A stretch of DNA of 64,000 nucleotides from Vibrio rhodolitus (GTDB lineage: Bacteria; Pseudomonadota; Gammaproteobacteria; Enterobacterales; Vibrionaceae). Under the pieces are notes generated by a model, which searched no databases, had not been told where the DNA came from, and saw only the letters and a program-made list of their open reading frames with translations. Shown piece after piece: positions 61,374-64,000 of the stretch. Position 1 is the first letter of the stretch. Each line of letters begins with the position of its first letter. The stretch spans positions 62,001-126,000 of the forward strand of contig NZ_QLYZ01000013.1 in NCBI RefSeq assembly GCF_003350325.1, written 5' to 3'. The position numbers were made by a program, and so were the translations under genes.

Positions 61374-62108
61374 ATGATAGACAAAGAATCTCATGTTCCT
61401 ATCTATCTCCAAATAGAGCGCATTTTGACTCAGCAGATTGAGCAAGGGATCTTGCATCCTGGTGACTCAATTCCATCGGAAACGGTTTTGGCTGAGCAAT
61501 ACCAAGTATCGCGAATGACAGCGCGCAAAGCAGTCGACTATTTGGTTCGCCAAGGCGTGGTGGAAAGGCAGCGTGGACGCGGTACATTTATCTGCCAGCC
61601 AACCCAAGAGCTTAAGATGGCTTTGCCACTGGATAAGCACTTAACCTCTAGTGAAGTGGCGACCTCGCTTAACTCGCCCATTAGCAATAAACTTCTCCAT
61701 CTCGAGAAGATGGAAGCGCCAGCTCATATTGTTCAAGAACTGGGTTTAGAGCCTGGTAGTTTGGTTTGGTATATGAAGCGGCTGCGTTTGGTGGGGGAAA
61801 TCCCGTTTGTGTTTGAATCTTCTTATATGTTGGCTGAGCCAATGTTTGCAGATTTACAAGCTCATCACCTCAACAGTTCCAAATATAGCTACTTAGCAGA
61901 AAAAGGGCAGAAGGTCGGTGGTAGTCAAAAGCGCATTCGTGCCGAGTTGCCGTCGGAAGAGGTGCGCACATTGTTGGGGCTTAAACGTGACGAGCCAGTT
62001 TTATGCGCACACAGCATTGCACAACTGGAGTCCGGTCAACCGTTTGAAGCATCAGACATTTATTATAATCAAGAGCATTATACCTTCACATTAGAAGCGA
62101 CTCGTTAA
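61374..62108 (+). CDS. GntR family regulator with UTRA domain
   Basis: A 244-residue HutC/TreR-type regulator. The N-terminal winged helix is seen in VPIYLQIERILTQQIEQG, SIPSETVLAEQYQVSRMTARKAVDYL and ERQRGRGTFI; the C-terminal UTRA domain binds an effector, probably a phosphorylated sugar (LRLVGEIPFVFESSYM, AHSIAQLESGQPFEASDIYY). Divergent from the PTS/GH4 operon, which it most likely represses until sugar phosphate accumulates. Confidence 0.92.
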   Translation: MIDKESHVPIYLQIERILTQQIEQGILHPGDSIPSETVLAEQYQVSRMTARKAVDYLVRQGVVERQRGRGTFICQPTQELKMALPLDKHLTSSEVATSLNSPISNKLLHLEKMEAPAHIVQELGLEPGSLVWYMKRLRLVGEIPFVFESSYMLAEPMFADLQAHHLNSSKYSYLAEKGQKVGGSQKRIRAELPSEEVRTLLGLKRDEPVLCAHSIAQLESGQPFEASDIYYNQEHYTFTLEATR

Positions 62109-62114
62109 TCAATT

Positions 62115-62146
62115 AAATAAAGGTGCATTTGTACCTTTATTTATCC
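62115..62146 (+). terminator. Terminator of the gntR gene
   Basis: Ten-bp perfect stem (AAATAAAGGT / ACCTTTATTT) with an 8-nt loop, followed by ATCCTTTC; weak T run. Confidence 0.55.
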
Positions 62147-62274
62147 TTTCCTGTTTTCATGTAAATATAATATTTATATCGATGTCAAAATTGTCACTAG
62201 CAACTAATTATTAATTTCTTTCTCTATCATATAGAGTGTTTCTTCCATTTTGATGAGTGCTCAATGTGCGAAAA

Positions 62275-62290
62275 TGGGATTTTGTTCACG
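62275..62290 (+). promoter_or_regulatory. Candidate CRP site upstream of the chitobiose-type PTS genes
   Basis: TGGGATTTTGTTCACG matches TGTGA-N6-TCACA at 8 of 10 defined positions. It lies about 90 bp before the EIIB start, as expected for a catabolite-controlled PTS operon. Confidence 0.4.
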
Positions 62291-62295
62291 CTTAA

Positions 62296-62309
62296 CGCAA
62301 CCGGTTGCG
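62296..62309. promoter_or_regulatory. LacI-family-type operator
   Basis: CGCAACCGGTTGCG is a perfect 14-bp palindrome with the central CG typical of LacI/GalR-family operators, six bases downstream of the candidate CRP site. The regulator is not in this window. Confidence 0.6.
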
Positions 62310-62378
62310 CTTTTTTGATCTGTTCATTTTTGCTACAGTTTTGTCAGGTTGATAAATAACCAACAATGGAGCTGGGTG

Positions 62379-62684
62379 ATGAAGAAGATTTTATTGTGTT
62401 GTAGCGCTGGTATGTCGACGAGCATGTTAGTTAAGAAGATGGAACAGGCTGCAGCAAACAGAGGGCTAGAATGCCAAATTGAAGCGTTATCAGTGAGTGC
62501 TTTTAACGAAGCGATTAGTGAATACGATGTGTGTTTGCTTGGTCCACAAGTACGTTTTCAATTAGACGAATTAAAGAAGGTTGCCGATGAGCATGGCAAG
62601 AACATTGCGGCAATCTCACCACAAGACTATGGAATGATGAAAGGCGATGCCGTGCTGGATCAGGCACTAGAACTGATTAGCTAA
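62379..62684 (+). CDS. PTS EIIB, lactose/chitobiose family
   Basis: Phosphocarrier of a Lac-family PTS. The 101-residue product begins MKKILLCCSAGMSTSMLVKKM, with the phospho-accepting Cys at residue 8, and contains CLLGPQVRFQLDELKK. ATG 62379 has GGAG upstream; a longer frame from 62349 is unlikely. Closest in type to ChbB/CelA for chitobiose or cellobiose. The matching EIIC follows after 107 bp. Confidence 0.92.
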   Translation: MKKILLCCSAGMSTSMLVKKMEQAAANRGLECQIEALSVSAFNEAISEYDVCLLGPQVRFQLDELKKVADEHGKNIAAISPQDYGMMKGDAVLDQALELIS

Positions 62685-62791
62685 ATTATTTTAAATTAGT
62701 TAAAAGCTAAAATATTTAATAGAAAGTATTTACGCCATTTTTATTTATTAATGGTGTGGGCTTTCTTATGCCAAAAATAAGGATAGACACT

Positions 62792-64000
62792 ATGAAGCTT
62801 TATGATTCGATATTAGGATTTGTCGAAAAATATATAGCGCCACTGGCTGTGAAAGTGGGTAACCAACCTCACGTGAGAGCGATGCGAGACGGATTTATTG
62901 TTTCGATTCCGTTTATTATTGTCGGTAGTTTTATTTTGATTTTTGCTTTTCCACCATTTGACCCAGATACGAAAAACGCATTTGGTCGTGCTTGGTTGGA
63001 TTTTGCATCAACCCATTTTGACACCATCATGATGCCGTTCAATATGTCGATGGGGATCATGACCATCTTCATAACCTTAGGGGTCGCTTATAGCTTAGCC
63101 AAAGCACATAAAATGGATGGTATTACTAGCGCAGCGCTCGCATTGATGTCATACCTGCTGGTGGCTTCACCGCTAAAAGATGGCGGGTTACCTACGCAAC
63201 ATATGGGCGGAACCGGGGTATTTACGGGCGTATTATCGGCATTTTTTGCCGTTGAGCTATACCGCTTCTTGAAAAAGAACAATGTAACGATTCGTATGCC
63301 AGAGCAAGTGCCGCCAGCTATTGCGCGTTCATTTGAAGTGATGATCCCTGTTCTTGCTGTGTTTATGACCCTTTACCCACTCAGCATTTTCGTGCAAGCA
63401 CAGTTTGGCATGTTAATCCCAGATCTTATTCTGGAAGCCTTCAAACCTTTGGTAAGCGCTTCAAACTCACTGCCTGCCATCATTGGTGCACTTTTGCTGT
63501 GTCAGTTGCTTTGGTTTGCAGGTATCCACGGCGCGGCGATTGTGGTTGGTCTATTGTCGCCAATCTTCCTGACTAATATCGGTGCTAACACTGAAGCGTT
63601 TATCGCTGGTGAGCCAATTCCAAATATCTTCACGCAACCTTTCTGGGATTTCTACATCTTCCTTGGTGGTTCAGGTGCAACGTTTGCCTTGGTATTGCTG
63701 ATGGCATTTAGCCGTTCTGCACACTTAAAGAGTATCGGTCGTATGAGTGTGGTGCCGGGTTTCTTCCAGATCAATGAACCCGTTATTTTTGGTACGCCAC
63801 TGGTATTAAACCCAACGCTATTCCTACCGTTTTTGCTCGTGCCTGTGATTAACGCCACCATCGCTTACTTTGCCGTTCACGCTGGTTTAGTGGGGATGGG
63901 CGTTGCAACCACACCTTGGACAACTCCGGCAATCATTGGTGCCTCTTGGGGTAGTGGTTGGACATTTGCTCCAGTGTTATTGGTTATTGCTCTGATGATT
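62792..64000 (+). CDS. PTS EIIC, lactose/chitobiose family (3' end outside window)
   Basis: Membrane permease of the same PTS. 403 codons are present (MKLYDSILGFVEKYIAPLAVKVGNQ at the start) and the frame is open at the window edge. Typical features: RAMRDGFIVSIPFIIVGS, LLWFAGIHGAAIVVGLLSPIFL with the substrate His, and the GFFQINEPVIFGTPLVLNP motif with the conserved Glu. AGGA precedes ATG 62792. An EIIA and a GH4, GH9 or deacetylase gene would be expected downstream but are not visible. Confidence 0.93.
   Translation, partial: MKLYDSILGFVEKYIAPLAVKVGNQPHVRAMRDGFIVSIPFIIVGSFILIFAFPPFDPDTKNAFGRAWLDFASTHFDTIMMPFNMSMGIMTIFITLGVAYSLAKAHKMDGITSAALALMSYLLVASPLKDGGLPTQHMGGTGVFTGVLSAFFAVELYRFLKKNNVTIRMPEQVPPAIARSFEVMIPVLAVFMTLYPLSIFVQAQFGMLIPDLILEAFKPLVSASNSLPAIIGALLLCQLLWFAGIHGAAIVVGLLSPIFLTNIGANTEAFIAGEPIPNIFTQPFWDFYIFLGGSGATFALVLLMAFSRSAHLKSIGRMSVVPGFFQINEPVIFGTPLVLNPTLFLPFLLVPVINATIAYFAVHAGLVGMGVATTPWTTPAIIGASWGSGWTFAPVLLVIALMI

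Overview
The window is about 64 kb of a gammaproteobacterial chromosome, almost certainly a Vibrio species (chromosome 1 type content). Protein sequences and gene order support this: rpsU-yqeY-dnaG-rpoD, the ispD-ispF-truD-surE-pcm-nlpD-rpoS run, the pilABCD competence-pilus operon next to coaE-zapD-yacG, csrA followed by a Ser/Arg tRNA array, the Na+-pumping oxaloacetate decarboxylase operon oadGAB, and luxS close to gshA. Most of the window is conserved housekeeping DNA. The accessory or variable parts are the recA-alaS interval, the tRNA array, the region after tRNA-Leu, the metC-like/transporter/MarR block and the sugar PTS genes at the right end.

Layout. 1-4264 (minus): macromolecular synthesis operon, rpoD (3' end cut by the window edge), dnaG, yqeY, rpsU. 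4726-9112: tsaD, an alpha/beta hydrolase, plsY (minus), folB-folK, uppP. 9220-15152 (plus): ftsB, ispD, ispF, truD, surE, pcm, nlpD, rpoS, largely with overlapping or abutting genes. 15248-17432 (minus): corB-type CBS/CorC protein and ypjD. 17615-21197 (plus): ffh, then the rpsP-rimM-trmD-rplS ribosomal operon. 21563-30229 (minus): yacG, zapD, coaE, pilD, pilC, pilB, pilA, mutS. 30314-32036 (plus): pncC and recA with an SOS box inside the recA promoter spacer. 32037-34647: an AT-rich interval with a tyrosine phenol-lyase gene (tpl), where many vibrios carry recX. 34966-39178: alaS, lysC, csrA. 39363-40533: nine tRNA genes (2 Ser-GCU and 7 Arg-ACG of two alternating types). 40970-44347: oadGAB behind a structured leader. 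44483-51596: quinone-oxidoreductase-like MDR protein, YqaA-type membrane protein, M16 lipoprotein peptidase, gshA, a lysozyme-fold lipoprotein, luxS. 51659-52409: RDD protein and tRNA-Leu(CAA). 52745-56074: metC-like lyase plus DAACS transporter (minus), a degraded coding remnant, and a MarR regulator. 56159-58073: Gfo/Idh oxidoreductase and a trypsin-like lipoprotein. 58161-62108: GH4 6-phospho-alpha-glucosidase and PTS EIICB with a divergent GntR/UTRA regulator. 62379-64000: beginning of a chitobiose/cellobiose-type PTS operon (EIIB, EIIC cut by the window edge).

I see no phage, IS element, CRISPR array, toxin-antitoxin pair or recognisable new multi-gene system. The most interesting items are: (1) tyrosine phenol-lyase, not tryptophanase, sitting between recA and alaS with a TyrR-box-like site upstream and no visible recX; (2) an A-B-A-B-A-B-A array of two tRNA-Arg(ACG) variants built by roughly 261-bp duplications; (3) degenerate tRNA-Leu-like copies downstream of tRNA-Leu; (4) a GGA-rich leader on oadGAB with a CsrA-type hairpin, 1.8 kb from csrA; (5) a 31-codon CxxC small ORF in the recA-tpl gap; and (6) repeated TTTAGTG/CACTAAA elements between the transporter and marR genes.

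All calls come from reading the sequence and remembered family motifs. No database search was run.
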